From: Palaemon carinicauda
Lineage: Eukaryota; Arthropoda; Malacostraca; Decapoda; Palaemonidae
Direction: 5' to 3'
Assembly: GCF_036898095.1 (NCBI RefSeq)
Contig: NC_090751.1
Location: forward strand, 73,289,818-73,353,817
Length of the DNA: 64,000 nucleotides
Position 1 is the stretch's first letter; each line of letters starts with the position of its first letter. A program made the position numbers and the translations under genes. This document shows, piece after piece, positions 47,653-58,557 of the stretch. The notes under the pieces were generated by a model that saw nothing but the letters and a program-made list of their open reading frames with translations, was not told where the DNA came from and searched no databases.

Positions 47653-48285
47653 CTACATTAAATTTATAACTTCCTTGACCTTAAGCTTTGACGGTCCCTT
47701 TAACTTCTTCTCTTGCATTTGATTCTGCAGTCGGGTGGTAACAGCACTAACCTCCGTACTCAACCCGTCAGTCGAACCATCAATTGCTCCAATCACTACA
47801 TCATAAATAGGATCAGGAATGCAGACAGCTAAGCTTTCACCCGTAAAATATGGCAAGACAACATCAACAATAGCCTCGGGATATCTAAAAACTTGGTTAT
47901 TAGCCATTTTAAGGTCAAGATACTTACCAGTAAACTTGTGTTTCGGCACTAAAGTCCTTTTAACTAACACCGTAGTACAACCAGGATCACGAAGTACATT
48001 GACCTCTACTCCTTCCACTGTACCTTTATCCACCATTAAATTAACCCAATGACCAACCACAGCTGTTTTCTCTGTCGCACCCTTACTCACACCTTTACGT
48101 TTTGGACCCCCAAACCTTTCAATAAAATCTTTAGCAAGGTAATTACCACGACCACATACGTAACAATTTCGTGCCGTGACTTTCCTATCACTATTGGCAT
48201 CAGTTTGCCATTTACTAACCCCAGTGGTAACTACTTGCAGAGGCACCGTGCTTTTCATGACTAACACTTGAACCTTTTTTGCCAT
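47653..48285 (-). pseudogene. pol: Gmr1-like nucleocapsid knuckle and protease
   Basis: 210 codons. CYVCGRGNYLAKDF is a decayed CCHC knuckle in which His and the last Cys are lost. VLRDPGCTTVLVKRTLV is the protease active site, with DPG in place of the usual DTG. IYDVVIGAIDG is the flap-to-core strand. The frame overlaps the gag end by 71 bp, through a shift in an A6 run near 48283. Confidence 0.78.
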
Positions 48286-49039
48286 AATCTAAATGGGCCT
48301 CCATATACATCTCGGCATATTTTACAACTTCATCAAATGTTTTCATTTCATGTTCCTTCAAAAATACAACCATATCTATGTCACAAGCATTTAAAAATTG
48401 TTCTATTAAAATTAAATCAAACAAGTAATCAAATGTTTCTTCACAATCTGCTAATTCCACCCACCTCTTAAGGTTATTTTTCAGTCTATTCCCAAATTGC
48501 TGAGCGGTCTCGTTCTTAAAGAATTTACAGTTACGAAATCTCAACCTATATCCTTCTGAAGTACACTGAAAACAAAGCAATAATGCCTCTTTAACACAAT
48601 CAAAATCTTTAGCTTCAACAGGTGAAAGGTGCTGGTAAGTTTCCAAAGCTTTCCGTTGTAATAATGACGCTAAACTAACTGCCCAAATGTCTTTGCTCCA
48701 GCCAGCACTTATGGCTAAACGTTCAAATCTTAAAATATAGGCGTCAATACTATCAGTTATATCATTAAAAATAGGCAGTTTAGATAACGAGGGTTTACAC
48801 AAACTAGAATCTTTTTCACTTCCCTGCATCTGTAACTTTAATCATTCAATTTCTAATTGCTGCTTTCGCATATCCCTTTCTATTGCCCTTTCTTCTCTCT
48901 CCCTTGCCCTTTCTTCTCTCTCCATTTCCCTTGCTAATGCCCTTTCATGAATAAGTCTTTCTTTTTCAACAAAATCCCTTAGCTTATCACTTTCTTTTAA
49001 AGTACTCATATCCAGGAGCTTTACAGACCTTATCTGCAA
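48215..49039 (-). pseudogene. gag: Gmr1-like gag with SCAN-related capsid
   Basis: One frame broken by a UGA at 48842-48844. The N-terminal part (49039-48845) is a charged coiled coil (EREERAREREERAIERD). The rest reads LPIFNDITDSIDAYILRFER, WAVSLASLLQRKALETYQHL, CFQCTSEGYRLRFRNCKF and AQQFGNRLKNNLKRWVELA. This is the capsid pattern from which the vertebrate SCAN domain is known to derive; Gmr1-like gag is the accepted source. The frame ends by shifting into the knuckle/protease frame. Confidence 0.82.
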
Positions 49040-49070
49040 TACAGCATACAGTCTTGTAAATGAATGAACG

Positions 49071-49088
49071 GTCCCTGTTCGGGTGCCA
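49071..49088 (-). promoter_or_regulatory. tRNA-Lys-type primer binding site (Gmr1-like element)
   Basis: Minus strand reads TGGCACCCGAACAGGGAC, one base different from the standard tRNA-Lys3 site. It sits just inside the presumed 5' LTR. Confidence 0.85.
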
Positions 49089-49089
49089 A

Positions 49090-49624
49090 ATTTTCACGTG
49101 AATTTTATAGTCAAAGCCTGTTATGGCTTAATTCACTAGGGTGAAGTAGACCATTTCCTTTTAACAAGGATCACATGCAAGACAAATGGTAAATAGTGCA
49201 GAAAGGAAACTATTTTCTTTAAAAAACATAGTGTTTATTACAAAAAACCTTAAACCTAAACAATAACAAACTAACACGCAACTACAAATTGAACACACAG
49301 CAACGTATAACATAGTTAAATTTGACCAAGGCAAAATAGTTGGTACACGACTTTCGGTCAACACCTAAAAGAAACACACAGAGAGATAAAGCCCATGTAA
49401 CAAAAGGTATCACCACCCAAGACGTATTACGATAAATGCTGTCTACTCCTTGGGATTCTTTCAGTGCATGTAAGGGCTACTGGACCACGTCCTTATACGG
49501 CCCCACTACTCCTCAAAGCAGAGCAACTCTTTGCTTGCTGACGAGCTCCCGACTGCCGTAGTCAAAATCTTGGTTATGTTATCGCTTCGTTAACAAGCCG
49601 CAGCGAGAGTCAAACGAGTGAACA
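49090..49624 (-). repeat. Presumed 5' LTR of the Gmr1-like element
   Basis: Bounded by the primer site on one side and TGTTCACTCG (minus strand) on the other, beyond which the plus-strand Gypsy copy starts. No second copy is in the window to confirm the edges. Confidence 0.5.
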
Positions 49625-49629
49625 GTACT

Positions 49630-50640
49630 TTGAATACCCAACAGGCAAACTTCCTAATACATGTCATTATATTACATGACACAGAGGTATTGTACCGTGT
49701 GGTGGATGAGACAGAGGTCCAGCAGTCTCCCACCTTTTATTATCTTAAGGATGGATTGCTTATAAGAAAGTATAAGCCCACCGATATCCCAGGTAATGTT
49801 GAATGGGGCATATATTGTCAGATATTGATTTTCGCACTGTTTTGAAGACTGGTGATCATCGTAGTGCATGAGACGGGACACATGGGAATAAGGAAGACGA
49901 CGGAGATGATTATGAAAAAATTTTTCTGGCCTGGCATGCATAAGGATGTGAGAAAGTTTTTCCTTGCCTGTCACGTTTGTCTGATAGTTGGAAATCCTAA
50001 CGAGTACATTAAGAAAGCTCCCTTACTCCTGATTGAAGTGCGAGGAGAACCTTTCAGCAAGGTAATGATCAACATTGTGGGACCCTTACCAAGAACGAAG
50101 AAATTTTATAAATATATGTTAAACTTGATGTGTCTAGTGAGGACATACCCAGAAAGCATACCCATCAGGAACACCAGTGTCTAAGTCATTGCCGAGAAGT
50201 TATTAGACTTTTTTACTAAGTTTGGTATTCTGGAAATTGTTCAGAGTGACCAAGGAACAAATTTCACGTCAAAATTGTTTCAGGACGAGATGAAACTATT
50301 GCATGTGATATAACAACCATCTACTGCCTATCACCCGGAGACCCAAGTTGCATTAGAGGGATTTCATCAAACCCTGAAGAGTGTGTTAACTAAGTACTGC
50401 AACAAAACAGGAAATGAGTGGGACATCGGACTACCATTGATGTTATTTAAGGTGCACAATGCTTATCAAGAAAGCATGGGTTGTAGCTCAAGTGAAATGG
50501 TGTTTGGAAGAGAAGTAAGAGGACCTATTAAAATGTTGGCAGAAAAATAGAAGGATCGAGAGGAAACGGAGGGAGAATATGTCAAGATTTTGAGGAAAAG
50601 AATTAGGGAGATAAGGATGTTTTCCGAGAAAAAGTGAAAA
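49630..50640 (+). pseudogene. pol: Second Gmr1-like copy: integrase (plus strand)
   Basis: Pre-integrase YYLKDGLLIRKYKP, zinc region HETGHMGIRKTTEMI...CHVCLIVG. In VMINIVGPLPRTKK the first catalytic Asp is Asn. SDQGTNFTSKLF holds the second Asp, and YHPETQVALEGFHQTLK the Glu. QESMGCSSSEMVFGREVRGP follows. Stops interrupt it near 50182, 50310 and 50548. It is oriented opposite to, and distinct in sequence from, the minus-strand copy. Gag and protease are not seen to the left, because the other element's LTR abuts it. Confidence 0.87.
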
Positions 50641-51424
50641 CGGGTCAAGGTAAAATGAAAAAAGGTTTGATATGAAAAGTAAGGACAGAGTTTGTGGTAG
50701 GACAACAGTTGTTGGTTTCCTTACCTATAAGGAGATTCCCACTTACCACCAAGTTCCAAGAACTATTCAGGATTTTGGAGAAGATCAGTGACCTGACCTA
50801 CATTATTGAAACCTCAGAGAGAGGGAAAAGAAAAAGGAAGGTACACGTTGATCTAATATAATCATACTTGACTGGAAATGAGACCGAAGCTTCACAGGTG
50901 TGTATGGGGCAAACCACTCCCTCCATGGAAAACGACGACGGATATGAGGTAAGGGCGGTATTAAAAGTTAATAATTTGCTCATCATTAGGAACTTGGAAG
51001 AGAAATTAACTCATTTGAACCAGGAGCAACAAGAGGAATTAAGCTGATTGATTAGAAATTTCCCTGAAATTGTCTCGGATGTCCCGAAACGAACCAACTT
51101 CACGATGCATGAAATAATCCTCAAAACCATGGAAAGACCGTTCAAACAGCATGCTTATCACTGTCGCCATATCACCGAGAAGTCATGAAAAAAGAAGTGG
51201 ACTATTTATTACAAAATGGATTAGCCAAACAAAGTTCTAGCCCTTACAGTTCTCTGTGCTTGGTTGTGAAAAACCAGATGAATCTTTCAGGATGTGTAGG
51301 GACTACCGAAAGTTGAATTTGATCAGTGTGGCCAATAATTATCCATTTTCGATCATAGACCAACTACTTGACAATATCGGACAACCAAATTTTATCTTCA
51401 AGATCGACTTGTTAAAGGGACCGG
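50641..51424 (+). pseudogene. pol: Second Gmr1-like copy: linker and RT first half
   Basis: After a basic integrase tail, broken frames give NLEEKLTHLNQEQQEELS, FPEIVSDVPKRTNFTMHEI (pre-RT), then DESFRMCRDYRKLNLISVAN and FIFKIDLLKG (first RT Asp region). Integrase again precedes RT. Homology stops at 51424, where foreign sequence is inserted. Confidence 0.82.
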
Positions 51425-52487
51425 CCGGAAAATGCCATATTTTAAGGACAGGACTATGACATTCATTCCTCTTAACAAGGTGACTTAGGACATCAAACTG
51501 CATAGGATTTTTGCCTCTGATCTTCGGTTCTGTGACAACAGGGCGAATTATAATGAAATGAGTGTTTTTCAAATTCTATCTTTTCCCTTGATAATTAATA
51601 TTGAGACCTGGGATTATTACCCTATATAGACCTGATGTAGCCCTCCAATAAAATGAGGAGTTTTTTTTCTAAAAGTCATCATTTTGTTAGGTATGAATTT
51701 TATCATTATGGTGAAAAAATCAACCGTAAAACTTGGGGGAAAAAATTAAGAAAAAAATATGTAAAAAATTGGAAAAAAAGACAATATTTGATTGTTTTAT
51801 CTTGTCTTTCAAAGTTGAATAATTGTTTTCAATGCTATATCTTTAAAACTATGGGAGAATATAGAGTTTGAAGGTCGATAAGTATAGTTTTGAGATACAG
51901 GCATTCAAAGTTTTTCATTGTATTTTTACAAAGACAACATTAATAAATCATGATTATGATGAATTTTATGGGGTTCTTTTGTATATTAATAAACGTAAAC
52001 AAAATTATTTATAATAATTTAATAGTAATTGAAGCTCCTTTTGCTCAATATCATGCTTCTTGTGGCTCCTGTCAAGCAAGCCTGCCGCTCCTCCATCCAT
52101 ACCACTCTCTCTCTCTCTTTCTCTGTGTCACTACTGATATTCCCTCTTCTGAACTCGTCATAGATCGAGTTTTCTTCTTCCTTATGTTAGCAAGATGTTA
52201 AAATTTTCTTGTCCTCTTTGAAATGATAAAATTCTTGAAGAAAATGAAAGAAACATATGTAAAAATTAGTGAATGTCAGAGGGCATTCAAAGTTTTTCTT
52301 TGTATTTTTTCAAAAAACATATTAATAAATCCTGATTATTATGAATTTTATTCACTTTTTTTGGATATTATTGAACGAAACAAAGTTATTTATGGAAAAT
52401 TAATCATAAACAAAGATCCTTTTGTTCAATATCTTGCTTCTTTTAGCTTGTGTCAGGTAAGGCAGCAGGCATCTCCATCCACACCAC

Positions 52488-52568
<81 letters not shown>

Positions 52569-53095
52569 GTAACAACCGATATTACCCTCTTTGGAACTCT
52601 TAATAGAGCGAATTTTCTTTTTTCTTATGTTAGCAAGATGATGAAAATGTCTTTTACTCTTTGAAATGATAAAATTCTTGCCGAAAGCAAGAAAAACAAG
52701 CATAAAAATGAGTGAATGTCAGAGTTCAGACTCAGACATGTACTCTCTATGAGGTTTGTGGTAGGATTGAAGGGCAAAGGGTGTAATTTACCGTGTAATA
52801 TATCGAATTGTGACTCGCACAAGCTATACAGATACCATTGTTCACAATTTCTTTTACATTAAAATGTAATAACTATCAAAATTTACGATAACAGAAGAAA
52901 TACTGCATTTACTTGTAAGGAAAAATGTTTTTGGTTTATTGGGTTACTTTTACTAATTACGCTGTAACTATGAAAGTAAGAGGAATTTTTACAAAATATT
53001 TCGTATACACATTCTCCATTGCCATACAAAGCTCAGTAAGTTTTTTCAGGATTTTGTGTTTTTCTTCCTATACACCCATATATTGGCATTCCAGC
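51425..53095. mobile_element. Unclassified insertion inside RT
   Basis: RT sequence breaks after ...IDLLKG and resumes at 53096 with GPLKGYYQITLDD. Inside are two diverged tandem copies of ~370 bp (51895-52255 and 52270-52700), sharing ATTCAAAGTTTTT, TGCTTCTT, CTCCATCCA and TTATGTTAGCAAGATG blocks, and a (CT)n tract. No coding motif. Confidence 0.6.
52491..52566. repeat. (CT)n microsatellite
   Basis: Pure CT over about 76 bp. The Leu-Ser and Arg-Glu frames are artefacts. Confidence 0.97.
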
Positions 53096-53500
53096 CAGGC
53101 CCCTTAAAAGGCTATTATCAAATTACTTTGGACGACAACACAAAATTGTTATCTGCTTTTAGGACCCCGTTTGGGTTATATCAACCCACCGTCATGTCAT
53201 TTGGTTTAATTAACGCACCCGCTACCTTTCAACGAGTGATGGATAACCTTCTAAGACTGATTAAAGGAGCAGGCATATATCTCAAAGATATTGTGATTAT
53301 TCATTGACCTGGGAATAACATCTACGAATCCTGATATATATATTTCATAAGCTGCGAGAAGCACACCTGACAATTAACCTGGAAAAGAGCGAATTTTGAA
53401 AAGCAACAGTTCGGTACTTGGGATTTGAAGTAGGATGAGGACATATCGCCCCAGTAGCCGCTAACGTCGAAGGAATAAGGAAAGCCTCACCCACCCCCCC
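53096..53500 (+). pseudogene. pol: Second Gmr1-like copy: RT second half
   Basis: GPLKGYYQITLDDNTKLLSA, TPFGLYQPTVMSFGLINAPA and TFQRVMDNLLRLIKG, then GIYLKDIVIIH, in which the YxDD box has become YLKD. It continues LTINLEKSEF and VRYLGFEVG, then HIAPVAANVEGIRKA. It ends where the tandem satellite begins. Confidence 0.85.
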
Positions 53501-53504
53501 AATT

Positions 53505-53722
53505 AAATTTTGCACATTGAAATGTGTTTTTCATATTTCATATAAGCAATATATATTAATATATTAAAGTCTGGATTCTCTTAATGACCTCGGGATTAGA
53601 GCCTTAGGTATCTGACTGGCCGTGTCTTGAACCCTGGTCCAGGATACTTGTATAACATTGACCTTACTACTTAGCCAAGAAGAAAGATAAAAGTCAATGA
53701 CAATTCTTCTCTACATATATCT
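53505..53722. repeat. Satellite monomer, 5' part (split by LTR element)
   Basis: 218 bp matching the monomers at 58613-59612. The missing part resumes at 58612, after the inserted element. Confidence 0.85.
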
Positions 53723-54197
53723 TGTGGCGGGATGTTGCAAGGACAACCCCCACACCCTTGAATCACACTTACTGACAATGGTCTCCTCAACGCATACTTT
53801 CCCCTTACGTTATCTAAAACTGGACTCTTAGACAAAAGGACACAAAAAACAAAACATAACCTTAAAACTATATATTTCTTACAAACTATAATAAATCCAA
53901 CCAAAATCAACAGCATCAAAAACTTTACACTAAATGTACTATAAATACCATTCAAATAAACACAAAAAAAAACCTAACAAACTTAAATTACACCGCACAC
54001 CAACACCAAAAATAAATATATATATATATGAATTATATTGTATAAATATTATTATGGGACACCAACACTGTCGCCACACCCAAGCCGGATTGTCTTTACG
54101 GCACACTAACACAACTCTGTGTTTAACAGTTTACTGGGTGGCAATTTGCCACAACTACTTCCCTGATTGGGGTCGTGGTTAATATTATCACCACCAC

Positions 54198-54229
<32 letters not shown>

Positions 54230-54721
54230 ACAGCAATCTGGATTTGATTCGGTCCGGGTCATCAACAATTGTACAAATCAGAGTGGTCGTATCAAATTCC
54301 TTATTACAAGCCAATTCGTCAACAATCAATTAATCCACTTTCAAAAATCGCTCTCCAAAGGAGGAATCACGGCCTGCCAAAATAAAAAAGAAAAACACTT
54401 ATGAACACTCCTAACTAACTGAACTATTGCACTATAATCAAAGATAAATAATAAATTGTTCCTATCATTCACAATCACTACAAGCAAAGATAAACAAAAC
54501 TGTACTTAGAAAATCAAAAAAACACTTCCTCGCTGGTAAAAAAATAATAAATCCAGCGTTCACACAACTGACGGTTACAGCAGTCAAATCAAAATAAGCA
54601 TTCACCCAAGACATTCACCACTGTCGTAACCTAGCTAAAAACATAAACAAACAATCTCATTTAAACCAACAGTCTTTCTCACCACAAACGATCGATACAC
54701 TAACTACTTTCGCTCGCTAAC

Positions 54722-54808
<87 letters not shown>

Positions 54809-54862
54809 GGATTTGGCAAAAAACAAAAACAAAAAAAATAAAACAAAAATTAATCCTCCACA
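53723..54862 (-). repeat. 3' LTR of the gag-only element
   Basis: Contains an (ATC)n tract at 54196-54230 and an ~80 bp (CT)n tract at 54725-54806. Matches 57474-58611. Confidence 0.92.
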
Positions 54863-54876
54863 TTCCTCCCCCCTTA
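54863..54876 (-). promoter_or_regulatory. Polypurine tract of the gag-only element
   Basis: Minus strand reads AAGGGGGGAGGAA directly before the LTR start TGTGGAGG. Confidence 0.8.
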
Positions 54877-54903
54877 CTTTGCCAAATCCTACTCACACAA
54901 AAC

Positions 54904-55602
54904 TTACAATATTTTTTTCATTACCCAGTCGCAGTCGGGAACGGGACCTCTACTCCGAGTAACTGGGCCTCCATACACTCTCTCATTCACTTCTTCCTTA
55001 TCACAATCATTCGCTACATTAACACTATTCCTATCTAAATCCCTATCATCTAATATATCATGTACAATCATATCTACCTCGTTCTCATCTGGCCCTATAA
55101 TTACACTCATTTCTGTAAACAGTTCATCCATTTCATCAAAAACATTCTCAACTTTAGCAAAAGATTCATTCATGCTACTAATCATTCTTCTATCTCTCAC
55201 TCTCGCATTCGTCATCCTTTCTTTTACATCACCTAAGTTAAAGCCACACACACTATAGGTATCATTCATACTCAGCCATGATTCATCTGTATTAACACAT
55301 TTATCTTCCATGCACACTTGCACATTTACACCCTTGTCATACTTATTACTATTCTCACTTTTACTTATAAATTTCCCTTGCACTTTCTCCTCACTTAAAA
55401 CTTTCAAATGCCTCTTTTTCCTATATTCAACTAACACTAATTGTTTATTTTCCAGCCCTAACTTCTCATGCATACTAGATTCATACTTGCTCATTTCCAA
55501 CCAATTACTCATCCCATTCTCACAAACATTGATCCTATTCCTTCCACACACACAGGAGGACTCACCCAGCTGAACCCTCTTACACTCTAGTTTCCCGAAC
55601 AT
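54904..55602 (-). CDS. Second ORF of the gag-only element, function unknown
   Basis: 232 codons, ATG at 55602, starting 16 bp inside the gag end in a different frame. The N-terminus has Cys residues (SSCVCGRNRINVCENG). The middle is charged with no aspartic-protease triad. An acidic stretch (VENVFDEMDELFTEMS, about 150-165) follows, and the end reads YGGPVTRSRGPVPDCDWV. That ending resembles the extreme C-terminus of some Gypsy pol proteins. One reading is that this ORF is a fusion of pol's two ends left by deletion of RT through integrase; an accessory protein is the alternative. The frame is intact. Confidence 0.55.
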   Translation of the reverse strand: MFGKLECKRVQLGESSCVCGRNRINVCENGMSNWLEMSKYESSMHEKLGLENKQLVLVEYRKKRHLKVLSEEKVQGKFISKSENSNKYDKGVNVQVCMEDKCVNTDESWLSMNDTYSVCGFNLGDVKERMTNARVRDRRMISSMNESFAKVENVFDEMDELFTEMSVIIGPDENEVDMIVHDILDDRDLDRNSVNVANDCDKEEVNERVYGGPVTRSRGPVPDCDWVMKKIL

Positions 55603-57353
55603 CCTGGCTGACTTAATCCCTTCTTCCTACATACTCTAGCTACATGCCCATCTGCACCACATTCAGAACATTTAGCACGCTGCTCTCTACACATCCTCGC
55701 ATAATGCCCATTCTGACCACAATTGCCACAAATCACATTTGTACGATTACTCCGGCATCCACTCGCTATGTGCCCAGTCAAACCACACCGATAACATTTT
55801 ATCCCTTTCTCTTTCTTGCACTCACTAATTCTATGCCCTACCTCACCACATCCAAAACAAGCACCTAGAGCCCATCTACATTCATTCTTCTTATGACCTT
55901 CCTTTCCACACCTATAACACTTTTCATTACGGACACGACTATCTGACATACCTCGATGCGCACTAACACTCCTATCCCTCCAAACCTGATTCCCTTGCCT
56001 AAACCCTTCATTTGTCCTTACAGGTATTCCCACATTAATTGCCTTAACACTCCTATCTACTACACTATCAGCTACCCTCATCGGTCCTCTCATAACAGCA
56101 TCTCTAAAACTAACAAATTCTGGCACACTTTCCTCCATTCCAGTTCTTACACTCACAGATTTACTTTCTTTCATACATCTATCCAACTCGTAATCCTCAA
56201 CTATCTCTAAAATATCATCCCATGTCAATCTTTCTTTCGTCCACCTCATTTTCTCCTTCCGTTTCAAATTAACAAACTCAGCAACATTTTCGGGTACAGT
56301 AGCCAAAAATTTCCTCATTAACTCCTTATTCTCATTTATACCTTCATCCCCATACTTCTTCCTAGCTAAAGTTTCCAACCTACATACATACATCGATATC
56401 GCTTCTCCTGCATTCATCCGTGCTTCATCAAAATCATTCTTACGCTTATACTTAACACTCCCTTTCATACGTTTTACCTGCTCAATTATTCTCTTTTTCA
56501 CACTTTCATAATCAACGTCACCTACACTCATTATCAATCCATACATCGTCAACAAATACCCAGTCAAATATTCTCCTAACTCCCTAGCCCAAACTCTTTT
56601 ACTATCACCATACTTATCCTGACAATACCTCTCATACTCCTTGAAAAACTCGTATACATCCCTACTACTATGCTCATTGAACCTTTCACACCGAGATACC
56701 TCTCTCATAAACACAGTCTTACACACATCACGTTCATTCTCACTGCTATCATCACTGTCTACTCCCTTGTTACCTTCTTCCTCATTTGAATATAATGAAT
56801 CCACTTCCACACTTAAATTCCTATCCTGAACCATTCCCTTCTTACCCTTTTTCTTACTTACCACTTTCACCCATTCACGATCATCCTTGCTATCATCCTG
56901 ATACTTTTTCTTCTCTTTCTTTACATCACTTTTACCTTTCTTATTCTTCCTATTACATTTTTGTTCATCCTTACTATTCCTAATTCCCTTATCTTCAATA
57001 TCACCATCACTATTACTACTATCACTATCACTTCCTTTCCCATTATCACTAACCTTAGCCTTCTCATCCACTATCAACCCATTACCCGAAGCTGAGGACA
57101 CTCCTCCGACTGCACCTTCACCCATTATAGTTTCCATCATCCCCATGACTTGCCCCATCATAGCTTCCAATCGGTTCTCCATTCGTTCCTCATTCTCTTT
57201 CATCCTCATCTCAACACATTCTTCCACTCTCTCTACAGTTCCCCTTAACTCCCTAAGCTCCTTCTGCATCGCCTCATTCTCCCAGTTCAACCTCTCATTC
57301 TCTACAAGCAACCTCTCCTCACGCTCCTTACTCAGCCGCAATTCCTCCTTCAA
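55587..57353 (-). CDS. gag: Gag with five CCHC zinc knuckles
   Basis: Open for about 589 codons; the first ATG is at 57269 (codon 29), with the frame open upstream to a UGA. The N-terminal 75 residues form a Glu/Arg-rich coiled coil. A long charged, low-complexity region follows (Ser/Asp runs, KKEKKKYQDDSKDDREWVKV). The capsid-like part reads YEFFKEYERYCQDKYG, WARELGEYLTGYLLTMYG and EAISMYVCRLETLARKKYG. Five knuckles follow: CYRCGKEGHKKNEC, CFGCGEVGHRISEC, CYRCGLTGHIASGC, CGNCGQNGHYARMC and CSECGADGHVARVC. Most Gypsy gags have one or two. No stop or frameshift, unlike nearly all other elements here. Confidence 0.88.
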   Translation of the reverse strand: MKEELRLSKEREERLLVENERLNWENEAMQKELRELRGTVERVEECVEMRMKENEERMENRLEAMMGQVMGMMETIMGEGAVGGVSSASGNGLIVDEKAKVSDNGKGSDSDSSNSDGDIEDKGIRNSKDEQKCNRKNKKGKSDVKKEKKKYQDDSKDDREWVKVVSKKKGKKGMVQDRNLSVEVDSLYSNEEEGNKGVDSDDSSENERDVCKTVFMREVSRCERFNEHSSRDVYEFFKEYERYCQDKYGDSKRVWARELGEYLTGYLLTMYGLIMSVGDVDYESVKKRIIEQVKRMKGSVKYKRKNDFDEARMNAGEAISMYVCRLETLARKKYGDEGINENKELMRKFLATVPENVAEFVNLKRKEKMRWTKERLTWDDILEIVEDYELDRCMKESKSVSVRTGMEESVPEFVSFRDAVMRGPMRVADSVVDRSVKAINVGIPVRTNEGFRQGNQVWRDRSVSAHRGMSDSRVRNEKCYRCGKEGHKKNECRWALGACFGCGEVGHRISECKKEKGIKCYRCGLTGHIASGCRSNRTNVICGNCGQNGHYARMCREQRAKCSECGADGHVARVCRKKGLSQPGCSGN

Positions 57354-57449
57354 AACCCTTAATTGCTCCTCCGTTTTTCAGTCTTAATTCTAAATTCGTA
57401 TCCTATCAGTCCTTCATCAAAGAGTCCAGCTATCAGTCCCGCCTCAGCA

Positions 57450-57467
57450 GTCCCTGTTCGGGCGCCA
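57450..57467 (-). promoter_or_regulatory. tRNA-Lys3 primer binding site (gag-only element)
   Basis: Minus strand reads TGGCGCCCGAACAGGGAC, the standard 18-mer complementary to the 3' end of tRNA-Lys3. It lies 6 nt inside the 5' LTR. Confidence 0.93.
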
Positions 57468-57473
57468 AAATAA

Positions 57474-57944
57474 TGTGGCGGGATGTTGCAAGGACAACCC
57501 CCACACCCTTGAATCTCACTTACTGACAATGGTCTCCTCAACACATACTTTCCCCTTACGTTATCTAAAACTGGACTCTTAGACAAGAGGACACAAAAAA
57601 CAAAACATAACCTTAAAACTATATATTTCTTACAAACTATAATAAATCCAACCAAAATCAACAGCATCAAAAACTTTACACTAAATATACTATAAATACC
57701 ATTCAAATAAACGCAAAAAAAAACCTAACAAACTTAAATTACACCGCACACCAACACCAAAAATAAATATATATATGAATTATATTGTATAAATATTATT
57801 ATGGGACACCAACACTGTCGCCACACCCAAGCCGGACTGTCTTTACGGCACACTAACACAACTCTGTGTTTAACAGTTTACTGGGTGGCAATTTGCCACA
57901 ACTACTTCCCTGATTGGGGTCGTGGTTAATATTATCACCACCAC

Positions 57945-57982
<38 letters not shown>

Positions 57983-58478
57983 ACAGCAATCTGGATTTGA
58001 TTCGCTCCGGGTCATCAACAATTGTACAAATCAGAGTGGTCGTATCAAATTCCTTATTACAAGCCAATTCGTCAACAATCAATTAATCCACTTTCAAAAA
58101 TCGCTCTCCAAAGGAGGAATCACGGCCTGCCAAAATAAAAAAGAAAAACACTTATGAACACTCCTAACTAACTGAACTATCGCACTATAATCAAAGATAA
58201 ATAATAAATTGTTCCTATCATTCACAATCACTACAAGCAAAGATAAACAAAACTGTACTTACTTAGAAAATAAAAAAAACACTTCCTCGCTGGTAAAAAA
58301 ATAATAAATCCAGCGTTCACACAACTGACGGTTACAGCAGTCAAATCAAAATAAGCATTCACCCAAGACATTCACCACTGTCGTAACCTAGCTAAAATCA
58401 TAAACAAACAATCTCATTTAAACCAACAGTCTTTCTCACCACAAACGATCGATACACTAACTACTTTCGCTCGCTAAC

Positions 58479-58557
<79 letters not shown>

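Larger units (their letters stand above)
44804..49624 (-). mobile_element. Gmr1-like Gypsy element, integrase upstream of RT (3' end lost)
   Basis: Minus-strand order: LTR-like (49624-49090), primer site (49088-49071), gag (49039-48215), protease (48285-47653), integrase (47592-46280), RT (46120-45321), RNase H (45320-44804). Integrase before RT inverts the normal Gypsy order and is the hallmark of the Gmr1 lineage. One frame (46758-45955) contains both the integrase C-terminus and the pre-RT region, so the order cannot be an assembly join at that point. The 3' LTR is missing; the DIRS relic abuts the RNase H end. Confidence 0.85.
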
